Positions 16,899 to 24,640 of a stretch of 64,000 nucleotides of DNA are shown here, piece after piece (within the stretch, counting starts at the first letter, position 1; the number at the start of each line of letters is the position of its first letter). Under the pieces are notes generated by a model. It saw only the letters and a list, made by a program, of their open reading frames with translations. It was not told where the DNA came from and searched no databases. Source of the stretch: Streptomyces sp. TLI_235 (GTDB lineage Bacteria; Actinomycetota; Actinomycetes; Streptomycetales; Streptomycetaceae); the NCBI GenBank assembly GCA_002300355.1, contig NSGV01000001.1, positions 5,475,074-5,539,073 on the forward strand, given 5' to 3'. The translations under genes and the position numbers were made by a program.

Positions 16899-17681
16899 TC
16901 AGGTGCCGTAGAGGCCGCGCAGGGCGGCCCCGAGGGAGGTGGGTCGGGCTTTGCCGCTCTCGCCAGGCCCGCCGGTGAGTTCGGCGCCGCTGCGGCCCGC
17001 CTGGGGCGCGATGCGGAAGTTGGGATTGCTGTCGACGGCCTGCTTGATCGCGGCGTCGAGGTCGGCCGTGAAGGTCTTCGCGGTCGGGTCGAGTGCGCCG
17101 ATCGTCTTGACGAAGGAGCGGCTGTCCAGCAGCGCGCTGACCTTCGCCTGGTGCTTCTCGGCGGCGGAGTGCACGGCGAGTTCGACGTCCCTGGCGCGGA
17201 GCGCGGTCTCGAGCTCGCCGATCTTGGCGGTGTGGGAGGTGATCTGCTCGGCGAGCTTCGCCGGGTCCGGCGGGGTGTCGTCCTTGACCAGGCCGAGCGC
17301 CTTGCCGATCTCCTGCGCCAGCGCGGTGCGGGCCTCGTCAGCAGCCTGCTGCTTGGCGTTGACCCGGGAGGCGCCGGCGTCCTTGCGGGCGGCGGCGAGC
17401 TGCTGCTCGAGCCGCGCGATGACGGCGGCCTGGTCCTCGCCAGCCGGTGCCGCGGCCGACTTCGCCGGCGGCGTCGGCTTCGGCGTCTCGGAGGCGCCCG
17501 CCGGGGGCTGCTCGCCGGTCGGGGCGGCCGGCTCACCGACCGGTGCGGGGCTGCCAGCGGCGGCGCCTTCGCCCTCGCCGTTGCCACCCGCGATCGGGTA
17601 GATGGGACGGCCGTCGCGCCGGTAGCCCAGGATCGTGCCCGGGGCGTGGCTGGCGAGCGGGTGCTGGAAAGGGGTGAACAT
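16899..17681 (-). CDS. Capsid scaffolding protein
   Basis: A 260-aa protein with a Pro/Ala/Gly-rich N-terminal third (residues 30-80), a long coiled coil (about 85-180, QAAVIARLEQQLAAARKDAG and onward) and a basic C-terminal segment (RIAPQAGRSG ... LGAALRGLYGT) suited to capsid binding. Location directly before the major capsid gene is diagnostic. It guides procapsid assembly and leaves before maturation. Confidence 0.87.
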   Translation of the reverse strand: MFTPFQHPLASHAPGTILGYRRDGRPIYPIAGGNGEGEGAAAGSPAPVGEPAAPTGEQPPAGASETPKPTPPAKSAAAPAGEDQAAVIARLEQQLAAARKDAGASRVNAKQQAADEARTALAQEIGKALGLVKDDTPPDPAKLAEQITSHTAKIGELETALRARDVELAVHSAAEKHQAKVSALLDSRSFVKTIGALDPTAKTFTADLDAAIKQAVDSNPNFRIAPQAGRSGAELTGGPGESGKARPTSLGAALRGLYGT

Positions 17682-17740
17682 CGTGCCCTCCTGGGGCGCG
17701 TCGGGTCCCGCACCTGGCGGGCTGGGGGCAACGTCGACCC

Positions 17741-17935
17741 ATGAGTCAGGTCAACGCGTACGAGTTGCTGGAGCGGATGGGCAAGGCCAAGGCCTGGGCC
17801 GAGGAGCAGTCGAGGCAAAGCCAGATGGCCGTGACGGCTGGTGCGAAGGACTCCGCTGTCCAGGCGCAGATGGCTGTGGCGTTCGCCGCCGTCGCGCAGG
17901 TTCTGGGCAAGATCGTTGACCCGAGTGGGCGTTAG
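17741..17935 (+). CDS. Small opposite-strand protein inside the late operon
   Basis: A 64-aa Ala/Gln-rich helical protein (VNAYELLERMGKAKAWAEEQ, AQMAVAFAAVAQVLG) read against the direction of its neighbours, between scaffold and minor capsid genes. It fills a gap that the minus-strand genes leave empty. Its third codon positions are mostly G or C, and its amino-acid make-up is protein-like. A GGGGG stretch lies about 12 bases before ATG. It ends overlapping the stop region of the minor capsid gene. The function is unknown; it is probably real. Confidence 0.6.
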   Translation: MSQVNAYELLERMGKAKAWAEEQSRQSQMAVTAGAKDSAVQAQMAVAFAAVAQVLGKIVDPSGR

Positions 17936-19053
17936 CGGGCCGTCCCGACCTGTTCGCGCTGCCGCTTCCGCGGGAGGCCCTTCTCGGCGGTGAGCTCCCG
18001 GATCCGGGCCTGGTAGGCGCGGATCCTGACGCCCGCCAGGCGGCGCGCGTCGTCGTTGAGGGCAGCCGCCTGGCGGCGCTTCCACTGGCGGACCTGCCGC
18101 TCGAGGTAGCGCTGCTGCTGGGTGTCCTCGTAGGTGGCGCCGCCCGGGTGGGGCGGGGACTTGGGGCGGGTCGTCACCCCGGGCAGATACAGGCTGAGGC
18201 TGTGGCGGCAGTTGCAGTGGAAGAGGCCGGCGGCGCGGGCCTCCGGCAGGCTGCCAGCGACGTGCACGACGACCGGCTGCCCGTCCTTGATGGCGTGTTC
18301 CTCCACCAGGGTGTGCGGGCCGGACTGGCCGTTGATGGCCAGCACCTCGCCCTCCCAGGGGCGGCAGAGCGGGCACTCGAGTGGCGCGTCCGAGACGATG
18401 ACGAGCTCCTGGCCGACGGCCTCCAGACGGTCCACATGGCCCTGGATCGCGGCCCGGCCGGCGACGGACCGGACGGCCATCTCCGCGTACGCGGCCATCT
18501 CCCAGTTCCGGCCGCGCCGGTCGACGAACCCGGTGATGCCGCGCGCGGCGAGCTGGTCGAGGGCCCGCTGCGTGGCCTGGCGGCGGGTCAGGCCGCCGAG
18601 CAGCACCGACCCGGACACCCGCTGCACGATGTTGCGATACGCGTCCGGGACGGCCCGCAGGATCCGCCGGTAGATCGGCCGGGTGTCGTCGAGGGCCTCG
18701 TTCGCAAGCCGGTCGGCGTTGCGGGCGCCGGGCAGGGCCCGGAGGGCCGCCGCGCGCTGGCCCTCCGGGAGCATTCCGAGTTCGGCGACGGCGGCCTGCC
18801 CGCCGCGGGCGTACGCCTCGCGGATGGCCCGGCCGATCGCCCCGTCGGCGTCGTGCTGCAGCGCGGTCGTGAGCTCCTCCACCGCGCGGCGGACGTCGCC
18901 GATCGCCCACAGCTTCGCCTCCGCCCACCGCGGGGACTCGATGCCCTCCGCGAGCGCGCGGGCGAGGATCTCGAGCAGCGCGGCCTCGGCGTCCTGGTAG
19001 ATCCGGCCGACGGCGCGGGCGAGGTCCTCGGCGTCCGCGGGGGAAGCGGGCAT
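17932..19053 (-). CDS. Phage minor capsid protein (MuF-like, Phage_min_cap2)
   Basis: A 373-aa protein following the portal. The N-terminal half is helical; the C-terminal half has the Phage_min_cap2/MuF signature: RRGRNWEMAAYAEMAVRS, VIVSDAPLECPLCRPWEG and LFHCNCRHSLSLYLPG, with paired Cys and His. It is a head protein bound near the portal and probably ejected with DNA. I chose ATG 19053 because AGGGGG lies 5 bases upstream; GTG 19059 is the alternative. The C-terminal 70 residues are strongly basic. Confidence 0.85.
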   Translation of the reverse strand: MPASPADAEDLARAVGRIYQDAEAALLEILARALAEGIESPRWAEAKLWAIGDVRRAVEELTTALQHDADGAIGRAIREAYARGGQAAVAELGMLPEGQRAAALRALPGARNADRLANEALDDTRPIYRRILRAVPDAYRNIVQRVSGSVLLGGLTRRQATQRALDQLAARGITGFVDRRGRNWEMAAYAEMAVRSVAGRAAIQGHVDRLEAVGQELVIVSDAPLECPLCRPWEGEVLAINGQSGPHTLVEEHAIKDGQPVVVHVAGSLPEARAAGLFHCNCRHSLSLYLPGVTTRPKSPPHPGGATYEDTQQQRYLERQVRQWKRRQAAALNDDARRLAGVRIRAYQARIRELTAEKGLPRKRQREQVGTAR

Positions 19054-19069
19054 GGCCACCCCCTCGCTG

Positions 19070-20623
19070 TCAGCCGGCTTCCCTGCCGGGCGGGTTGAGG
19101 TCGAACCCGCCGGCGCCGACCGCTGCCGGGTCGGCGAGCGGGCCCATGCCGTTCTCGCGGAGGATCGCCTCGGTCTCGGCCTGCACCCGCTCGTCGTCCC
19201 AGTCGGGGTGGACCAGCTGCACCCGGACCGCGGTAGAGGCGGCGTGCGCCTGGTCGAGGAGCGTGGCGGTCTGCGCGAGGTCCTGCGGGGACTCGCTGAT
19301 GGAGTCCTGCCACTCGATGGCGGGCCGCTCGACGGTGATGCCGGTCCCGCCGAACTGGCTGCCGGCCTCGACGGCGAGGAGCGCCTCGAGGATGTCGCCC
19401 AGCCCGGGTGTGGTGTACAGCACCTTGCGGCCGCGGGTGGTGAGGGTGCGGGCCTGCTTGGCGCGGACCTCGGTGGCGGTCATCGCGGAGCCGTCCGGCT
19501 CGCCGAACGTGGCGGTCGAGTATCCGGCCATGCGGATGGCGTCCTGGGTGAGCTGTTCGATGGTGGCCTTGTGTTCGAGGTGCCGGATGGCGAACTGGTT
19601 GAGCGTGATGCCCTGATCCGACGTCGGCGGGATGTTGAGGGCGGCGTACGCCTCGCGGTCCTCGTCGAAGCTGGCGCCCTGCCCGGGGCCGGTGCTGGTG
19701 AGGTACTGCTGCGATAGCAGGATGCGGCCCTTGGCGAGGCGGATGTCCCGCATCCACGAGCTGTACGTCTCGTCGAGGGCATCGAACAGGCCCTCAACGC
19801 CCTGGTAGTCGGAGGCGCCCCAGTACGCGGCGGCGGGCACGTCCCGCCACGCTCGGGCGGGGCGCATGTTCGGCAGATATGCGGCGGTCAGCAGCTTCGG
19901 CGCGCCGGTCTTGATCGCCGACGACGAGTCGACCAGGTCGGCGAGCGGCTGCGTCTGCTCGTACTCGGCGAGGGGGACGGCCCGGCCGAGGTTGTCGAGG
20001 GTGCCCTCGTACACGCCGTGGAAGATCACGCCGGGCTCGTGTCGCTCGAGCTGCCGGACGACCTTCTGCCCGTCGCTGTCGATGACGGTCCAGAACGTCA
20101 CGGCGGTGAGGACCCCGTACCGGAACTCGGGGGCGGCGCCGTCGGCGTGCACCGCGGTGACCCATGGGGTCGGCCGGACTTCCTTGTCCCACACGACCCG
20201 CAGGTAGACGCCGCCGAGGGCCGAGCCGATCTCGGCGCCCTCGAGGAGGGTGGCGTGCAGGCCGCCGGTGATGAGCTGGTCGATGCGGTCCTGCGTGGCC
20301 GCGTCGGTGACGGTGATCCGTGGCGGTTCGGAGAACAGCAGATCGGCGCTGGCCCGGCTGATGTCGGCGGCGAGGGGGACGTGGAGCTTGGCGCGCTGCT
20401 CGCCGAACGCGGTGGGCTGGCCCCACCACCAGCGGGCGAACCTGCCGACCACCCCGTTGCGCAACTGGCTCGGGCGGACGGACGGCTGGCGGACGCTGCG
20501 GCCGCGGTACTGGGCGGTGAGCTTGTCCGGGTCGCCGGAGTACCAGGCTGACCAGTCCGCGAGGGAGGTCCGCACGGTCGGGTCGGTCGGCGGCCACGGG
20601 ACGTTGTTAGCCGGCAGCGGCAT
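19070..20623 (-). CDS. Portal protein (SPP1 gp6-like)
   Basis: A 517-aa protein with the portal pattern: an N-terminal WSAWYSGDP and YRGR region, RFARWWWG, PLAADISRASADLLFSEPP at about 80-98, and the wing and stem domain with SSWMRDIRLAKGRILLS and MTATEVRAKQARTL. It forms the dodecameric ring at the head vertex through which DNA is packaged. GGGAGGAG lies before ATG 20623. A longer frame to 20707 merely overlaps the preceding gene. Confidence 0.92.
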   Translation of the reverse strand: MPLPANNVPWPPTDPTVRTSLADWSAWYSGDPDKLTAQYRGRSVRQPSVRPSQLRNGVVGRFARWWWGQPTAFGEQRAKLHVPLAADISRASADLLFSEPPRITVTDAATQDRIDQLITGGLHATLLEGAEIGSALGGVYLRVVWDKEVRPTPWVTAVHADGAAPEFRYGVLTAVTFWTVIDSDGQKVVRQLERHEPGVIFHGVYEGTLDNLGRAVPLAEYEQTQPLADLVDSSSAIKTGAPKLLTAAYLPNMRPARAWRDVPAAAYWGASDYQGVEGLFDALDETYSSWMRDIRLAKGRILLSQQYLTSTGPGQGASFDEDREAYAALNIPPTSDQGITLNQFAIRHLEHKATIEQLTQDAIRMAGYSTATFGEPDGSAMTATEVRAKQARTLTTRGRKVLYTTPGLGDILEALLAVEAGSQFGGTGITVERPAIEWQDSISESPQDLAQTATLLDQAHAASTAVRVQLVHPDWDDERVQAETEAILRENGMGPLADPAAVGAGGFDLNPPGREAG

Positions 20624-21044
20624 CCGCGTCTCCTCCCACCTGCACCAGGACGAACCTTGGGATGTGTTCCTGATCGTCGGGGTGGGGCTCCATGCGGCAG
20701 CCGGCACAGCACCCGCTGTCGGGGCTGCCGGCGTTGAGGGTGCCGCAGGAGTGCTCCCATGCGTGCCGCTGTCCGGGCCCGTCGAGGGGCTGGTCGGGCG
20801 GCGGTGTCCAGCCGAGCGCGGCCAGCGTCGCCGCGGTCTTCGGCGGGACGGTGATGAGCAGCTCGCCGTCGACGACGGCCTCGTGCAGGACGACCTCGAC
20901 GACGAGCCGGGGGATCACGCCGACGGCGCCCTCGACCGAGACGGACCGGACGCCGCGCAACTCGACGCCGTCGACGGAGACCGTGCCCTTCCCGAGTCCG
21001 ACGGAACCGCCGAGCTGGACGTGCGCGGTGCGCGGCGCGGTCAT
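20607..21044 (-). CDS. Unknown protein between terminase and portal
   Basis: A 145-aa protein. The first 75 residues are beta-rich (TVSVDGVELRGVRSVSVEGAVG, PRLVVEVVLHEAVVDGELLITVP). The C-terminal part has a HSCGTLN...SGCCAGC cluster that could bind zinc. GGAGGT lies before ATG 21044, which overlaps the terminase stop (ATGA), and its end overlaps the portal start by 17 bases. Its location implies a packaging or head role, but no family was recognised. Confidence 0.65.
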   Translation of the reverse strand: MTAPRTAHVQLGGSVGLGKGTVSVDGVELRGVRSVSVEGAVGVIPRLVVEVVLHEAVVDGELLITVPPKTAATLAALGWTPPPDQPLDGPGQRHAWEHSCGTLNAGSPDSGCCAGCRMEPHPDDQEHIPRFVLVQVGGDADAAAG

Positions 21045-22303
21045 GCTGCTACCTCCAACTCCGGGCGGCCGATGATGTGCCGCCACTCGTGGGCAGTGGA
21101 GTGCAGGGCGTACCTCAGGGCGTCAACGCTGTGGTCGAGCGCCTTGATCGGCTTGTCCTTGCCCTCGTTGCGGGCGGCCTTGTCGTCCCACGCGTACGCG
21201 GGGAGCTCCTCGAGGAGGGCCTCGCAGGAGCGGTGCACGCGGAGCCGGCCGGAGCCGATCGCCACACCGACGGAGCGGATGCCGTCCAGGACATCGTTGT
21301 TGGCCTTCGCCACCCCGGGCACGCCGTCCGCCCACAGCTGGGTCAGGAACGACGAGGCGGACGGGTCGACGAACAGCCACTCGGGCTGTGCCTCACGGGC
21401 CTTGAGCCAGTCCTGCACGGCCCGCGAGTACTGGGCGTCGGTGAGCTGCCGGTGTGCGAGCCGGGAGTCGTGCCGGTACTCCGAGGCGATGTACAGGCGT
21501 TGGTCGGTGCCGACGCCCAGGAGGATGCCAGCGAACGGGTTCGCGGTGCCGTAGTCGATGCCTACGGACATCCAACGGGTCATCTGCGGCAGCAGGTCGA
21601 CCACCATGGTGTCGGGCTGCCACATGTCGTAGACGGCGCCCTCGGCCTGCACCCACTGGCCGAGGATGTTCCGCTTGTAGAACAGGCCCTGGTACGTGGA
21701 TTTGAGCGCGGCGATGTACTCGGGGTCGAGGAACGGGTTGTCGTCGAGGGTGAAGTGCCAGGACCGGAGTCGGGTCTCGCTGGGCCGCAGCAGGTACTTC
21801 TTGCGGAACCAGTGCTGCGGGTTGTCCGGGTTGGTTGTGCAAAAGACCTGCGCGCCCTTGACCGAGCAGCGGGCCACGAGCTGGTCGAAGAACGACTCCG
21901 GGAGGGTCGTTGCCTCGTCGACGTACGCCCCGGCGCAGGTCATGCCCCTGACCTTGGGCTCGGCTTGGGCGTCGTTCGCGCCGATGACGTGTACCAGGCG
22001 GCCCATGATGCGGGCCGTCGCGGCGCCGTTGGTGTAGTGCACCTGCTTGGCCAGGAGCCCGAACAGGTCGGGGTTCGTGAGGACGGCGAACACGTTCCGG
22101 AAGATCGAGTCGCGGGTGCGGCCGACCATGACGAGTTCGCCGCCGCGTGGGGCGTTGGCTACGTAGCCGAGCCACCGCAGCAGCGAGGCGACGGTCTTGC
22201 CCGACCGGACGCTGCCCTCCCAGGCGTTGATCCGGTGCTGGGACTCGACGATGCTGGCAATCTGCTTCCGCGAGAGCGGGAGCTGCACATCACGGAGCAT
22301 CAC
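21041..22303 (-). CDS. terL: Terminase large subunit
   Basis: A 420-aa packaging ATPase-nuclease. Walker A is GSVRSGKT (residues 30-37), Walker B with catalytic Glu is YVDEAT (127-132), and the TTNPD motif follows. The RNase H-like nuclease shows GIDYGTANPF near 250, FVDPSASS near 320 and DHSVDALRYA near 395. It belongs to the Terminase_3/PBSX-like group. GTG 22303 and ATG 22300 are equally possible starts. It overlaps the small-subunit gene by 11-14 bases. Confidence 0.93.
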   Translation of the reverse strand: MMLRDVQLPLSRKQIASIVESQHRINAWEGSVRSGKTVASLLRWLGYVANAPRGGELVMVGRTRDSIFRNVFAVLTNPDLFGLLAKQVHYTNGAATARIMGRLVHVIGANDAQAEPKVRGMTCAGAYVDEATTLPESFFDQLVARCSVKGAQVFCTTNPDNPQHWFRKKYLLRPSETRLRSWHFTLDDNPFLDPEYIAALKSTYQGLFYKRNILGQWVQAEGAVYDMWQPDTMVVDLLPQMTRWMSVGIDYGTANPFAGILLGVGTDQRLYIASEYRHDSRLAHRQLTDAQYSRAVQDWLKAREAQPEWLFVDPSASSFLTQLWADGVPGVAKANNDVLDGIRSVGVAIGSGRLRVHRSCEALLEELPAYAWDDKAARNEGKDKPIKALDHSVDALRYALHSTAHEWRHIIGRPELEVAA

Positions 22304-22841
22304 CCGCCCCCTCGTCGCCGGCGGCCGCCTCCTGCTGCTGCTCGCGGTACACCTCGGCCAGGCCGGCCATCAGCTGGCCGACCATCGAGCGGGCGGCCTC
22401 GGCGCCGGCGTCGTCCCGGATCGGCTCGAGCTTGAGGGACCGGTCGACGGCGATGCCGACGGCGGACAGGAGTGCCTTCTTGTCGGCTGCTGGGGCCTCG
22501 TCGAGGAGGTGCTCCTCGTACGTGTTGTCCTTCCCGCCGAACGAGTAGACGATCGTGGGCGTCCAGAGCTGGGTGCGGAGGTTCTCGGCGTCCGATTGCA
22601 GGGCTTCGGCGAGGGCGAGTCTGCGGGCGGCGAGGTCCTGGCGGCGGGTCTCGGTGGCTTCGGCGAGCTGCGGGCCGCGGTTGAAGCTGAGGCCGAGCTC
22701 GGCGGCGACGCCGGAGACTTTCCGGGCGGACATGCCGGTCGCGCGCATGATGTCGTTGCGGCCGAGGCCCTGGGCGTGCAGGGTGCGGATCTCGTCGCGC
22801 TGCTCGTCGGTGACCGGCTGCGGCTGCTGGCGCTCGGGCAC
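22290..22841 (-). CDS. terS: Terminase small subunit-like helix-turn-helix protein
   Basis: A 183-aa protein directly before the large terminase. Residues 5-50 form a homeodomain-like HTH (TDEQRDEIRTLHAQGLGRND, MRATGMSARKVSGVAAELG), followed by helical oligomerisation segments. The small subunit recognises phage DNA and regulates the motor. GTG 22841 has GGAGG 5 bases upstream. The name rests on HTH plus position. Confidence 0.75.
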   Translation of the reverse strand: MPERQQPQPVTDEQRDEIRTLHAQGLGRNDIMRATGMSARKVSGVAAELGLSFNRGPQLAEATETRRQDLAARRLALAEALQSDAENLRTQLWTPTIVYSFGGKDNTYEEHLLDEAPAADKKALLSAVGIAVDRSLKLEPIRDDAGAEAARSMVGQLMAGLAEVYREQQQEAAAGDEGAGDAP

Positions 22842-22854
22842 GGCCACCTCCGGG

Positions 22855-23139
22855 TCAGACGCGGGGCGGCCAGGACCAGCAACCCGGGGTGGGCTCCTCG
22901 GAGTACGGCACGGCGTCGTCGAAGAACATGCCGGTCGGGTTGAAGACGCAGAGGCTGACGACCAGCGGAAGTGAGCTGCCGTCGTTCGGGCACCCGTCGT
23001 ACGGCTCCTGCTCGAGGTACTCCGGGATCGCGGTGACGATCGCGGCCCGGGGCAGGGGCTTGTATCTCTGGGTGCCGTCGGGCAGGACGGGGCTGCCGTG
23101 GCTGGTGTAGTGGACGATGCGTCCGATGCTGGGCTGCAC
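22855..23139 (-). CDS. Conserved small actinophage protein
   Basis: A 94-aa protein that begins QPSIGRIVHYTSHGSPV and ends PGCWSWPP. This IGRIVHYT opening and Trp-rich end are common in small proteins upstream of actinophage packaging genes. It is acidic and beta-rich, with no catalytic motif. GTG 23139 follows GGAGG. It is the first gene after the terminator hairpin at 23163 and may begin the late transcript. Function is unknown. Confidence 0.7.
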   Translation of the reverse strand: MQPSIGRIVHYTSHGSPVLPDGTQRYKPLPRAAIVTAIPEYLEQEPYDGCPNDGSSLPLVVSLCVFNPTGMFFDDAVPYSEEPTPGCWSWPPRV

Positions 23140-23162
23140 GGCGGCCTCCGGGAAGAGTGGGA

Positions 23163-23190
23163 CGGCCCCGGGTGCGTCGGCCCGGGGCCG
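23163..23190 (-). terminator. Hairpin terminator upstream of the packaging genes
   Basis: A perfect 10-bp stem (23163-23172 with 23181-23190) with an 8-base loop lies between the HTH gene ending at 23282 and the gene starting at 23139. It would separate early and late transcripts. Confidence 0.6.
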
Positions 23191-23281
23191 TGCGGGGCCT
23201 TTCGGCACCCGCTCCGTCGTCTGCCCCGGGTGCACCCTGACGCGGGGAGAGCGGAGGAGACGAGACGGAAGTCGGGGCGGC

Positions 23282-23575
23282 CTACGCGGCCGCGGGGGTG
23301 GCGTTGCTGCTTGGTGACCAGCCGGGTCGGCGGCCGCCGCGGATCGGTCGGTGCGCGCCGTGGTCCCATGCGTCCTTCTCGGCCTGGGCGAGGGGCACGA
23401 GGTGATAGAGCCGGGGGCCGGTGTCACCGAGGGGTACGGCTTCGATCTTCCCGTCGTGCACCCATCGGCGGATCGTCACCTTCTTGACGCCGAGGTGGGC
23501 GGCGGCCTGCTCGGTGGTGAGGAGGTGCTCCGGCCGGATCTGCTCGAGCGGCGGGTTCGGGAACTTCGGGCTCAC
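23282..23575 (-). CDS. Excisionase-type (HTH_17) DNA-binding protein
   Basis: A 97-aa protein with LLTTEQAAAHLGVKKVTIRRWVHDGKIEAVPLG at about residues 17-50, a MerR/excisionase-family winged HTH. GTG 23575 is preceded by GGGGGAGG. Hairpins flank it on both sides (23598 and 23163), so it may be its own short unit at the early/late boundary. It could activate late genes or act in excision. A second excisionase-like gene lies at 47619. Confidence 0.75.
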   Translation of the reverse strand: MSPKFPNPPLEQIRPEHLLTTEQAAAHLGVKKVTIRRWVHDGKIEAVPLGDTGPRLYHLVPLAQAEKDAWDHGAHRPIRGGRRPGWSPSSNATPAAA

Positions 23576-23597
23576 GTCGGCCTCCCCCGGGCAGCGC

Positions 23598-23632
23598 GAA
23601 GGCCCCGCGGTACTGCTCTCCGCGGGGCCTTC
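23598..23632 (-). terminator. Strong hairpin terminator
   Basis: A perfect 13-bp stem (23598-23610 with 23620-23632) and 9-base loop lies between the DUF6221 gene ending at 23672 and the HTH gene starting at 23575. Confidence 0.75.
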
Positions 23633-23671
23633 GGGGCGTTTCTGGGCAGGGGCTACCTGCTGCATCGGAGG

Positions 23672-24046
23672 TTACGACGTGCGCCGATCATGCGCAAGCG
23701 AGGCACGGGGAGGCCGCAGGGCTCGCGGTATCCATTCCTTCCGGAATTCGGGGTGGCTGGTGTATGGGAATGCCATCAGGCGGAGCGCTGGGCACGGGAG
23801 CCTGCGCAAGTCCTCACTGCAGTAGTCAGGGTCCCTGCTTGGGTCGGGCCTGTGCCGGTTCAGCGCTTCCCGCTGGCCGCCGAGGTGGGCCAGCAGCTCG
23901 GTCGGGGTGAGGAACTCCAGGTACTCGCGGATGCAGTCTTCTGCCGCGTCATCGGCGGTCGCCGATGCGCGCTGCTTGACTGCCTGGGCGGCTCGCTCCT
24001 CGTCGTCGATGCGTGCCAGCAGGAACGCCACCAGGTCGTCGCTCAT
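23672..24046 (-). CDS. DUF6221 family protein
   Basis: A 124-aa protein with the DUF6221 layout: an N-terminal helix DLVAFLLARIDDEERAA, a middle region with a REALNRH helix, and the C-terminal LRLMAFPYTSHPEFRKEW motif. The family is frequent in Streptomyces phages and genomes. Its function is unknown. The start lies four bases from the stop of the next upstream gene. Confidence 0.8.
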   Translation of the reverse strand: MSDDLVAFLLARIDDEERAAQAVKQRASATADDAAEDCIREYLEFLTPTELLAHLGGQREALNRHRPDPSRDPDYCSEDLRRLPCPALRLMAFPYTSHPEFRKEWIPRALRPPRASLAHDRRTS

Positions 24047-24050
24047 GCCC

Positions 24051-24260
24051 TCATCCTCTCGCGGTCCGCACGCCGGTCCGCATCTCGGCGGCGCGTTCCA
24101 TCCAGCCGGGGATGTGCCGGGAGTTGGTGTACTCGCCGCACGACGCGCACTCCCAGCCGCCGCCCTCTTGGTAGGCGACCGTCCAGCAGTGGACGGCGAG
24201 GAGTTCCAGCGTGCGGTCGGTGTAGCTCCAGCCGCTGTCCGGGGCGGGGTCGTCGCTCAT
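24051..24260 (-). CDS. Small zinc-ribbon-like protein
   Basis: A 69-aa protein with CWTV...GGGWECASCGEY and RHIPGWMER. A CxxC pair and flanking Cys and His suggest a small metal-binding module. It is co-directional with and adjacent to the DUF6221 gene. Function is unknown. Confidence 0.6.
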   Translation of the reverse strand: MSDDPAPDSGWSYTDRTLELLAVHCWTVAYQEGGGWECASCGEYTNSRHIPGWMERAAEMRTGVRTARG

Positions 24261-24283
24261 GGCGTCATCTTCTCGCAGCGAGG

Positions 24284-24310
24284 CCCGCCCCGGCGGGTGT
24301 TCGGGGCGGG
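24284..24310 (-). terminator. G+C-rich hairpin after the zinc-ribbon gene
   Basis: A 9-bp perfect stem (24284-24292 with 24302-24310) lies just after the stop of the gene at 24319-24534 on the minus strand. Confidence 0.5.
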
Positions 24311-24318
24311 CGGGTTGG

Positions 24319-24534
24319 TCAGCGGCGGTCGGTGTCGCAGACGGGGCAGGCGTGCGCGAAGTCGGTGGACTCGTGGCAGCGGTTGACGCACGAGCGGCAG
24401 TAGTCGCCCAGGGCGTGGCGGGCGCGGCCGTCGAAGCTGGTGTCGGTGGGGTCGAACTGCTGGCCGCAGCGGGCGCAGGTGCCGCAGCAGATGCCGACGC
24501 AGGTGTCGGGGTCGTGGTCGGTGTAGTCGGTCAA
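24319..24534 (-). CDS. Cys-rich zinc-binding protein, TTG start
   Basis: A 71-aa protein with four CxxC-type motifs (CCGTCARCG, YCRSCVNRC, CPVC), suggesting two treble-clef or ribbon zinc sites. The likely start is TTG 24534 because AAGGAGAC lies 3-10 bases upstream. No ATG or GTG is available in the frame. It lies directly below the TGTTGCGG operator array, so it may be autoregulated there. Function is unknown. Confidence 0.6.
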   Translation of the reverse strand: MTDYTDHDPDTCVGICCGTCARCGQQFDPTDTSFDGRARHALGDYCRSCVNRCHESTDFAHACPVCDTDRR

Positions 24535-24550
24535 GGTGGTCTCCTTGGGG

Positions 24551-24640
24551 TGTTGCGCGGCCCGCAACAGGGGCCGCAACAGGGGTACCGTCAGGCCGCA
24601 ACAGGGCTGGTCACGGCGGGTGTTGCGGGCGCCGCAACAG
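24551..24640. promoter_or_regulatory. TGTTGCGG operator-like repeat array
   Basis: Six copies of an 8-bp element lie in 90 bases. TGTTGCG(C/G) reads forward at 24551 and 24621; its complement CCGCAACA starts at 24562, 24574, 24596 and 24632. The outer copies form two inverted dyads, 24551-24569 and 24621-24639. The array covers the end of the membrane gene at 24591 and the leader of the zinc-protein gene. It looks like a binding site for a dimeric regulator of this block. Confidence 0.7.

Noticed and set aside
15440..18928. A minus-strand frame of 1162 codons across capsid and scaffold genes
   Set aside because: Only its end matches a real protein (15440-15811); the rest is Arg/Pro/Ala-rich reading of three genes in the wrong frame.
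24551..24640. CRISPR-like array
   Set aside because: The units are 8-9 bp with mixed orientation and spacers of 1-17 bp, and no cas genes are present. They fit operators.
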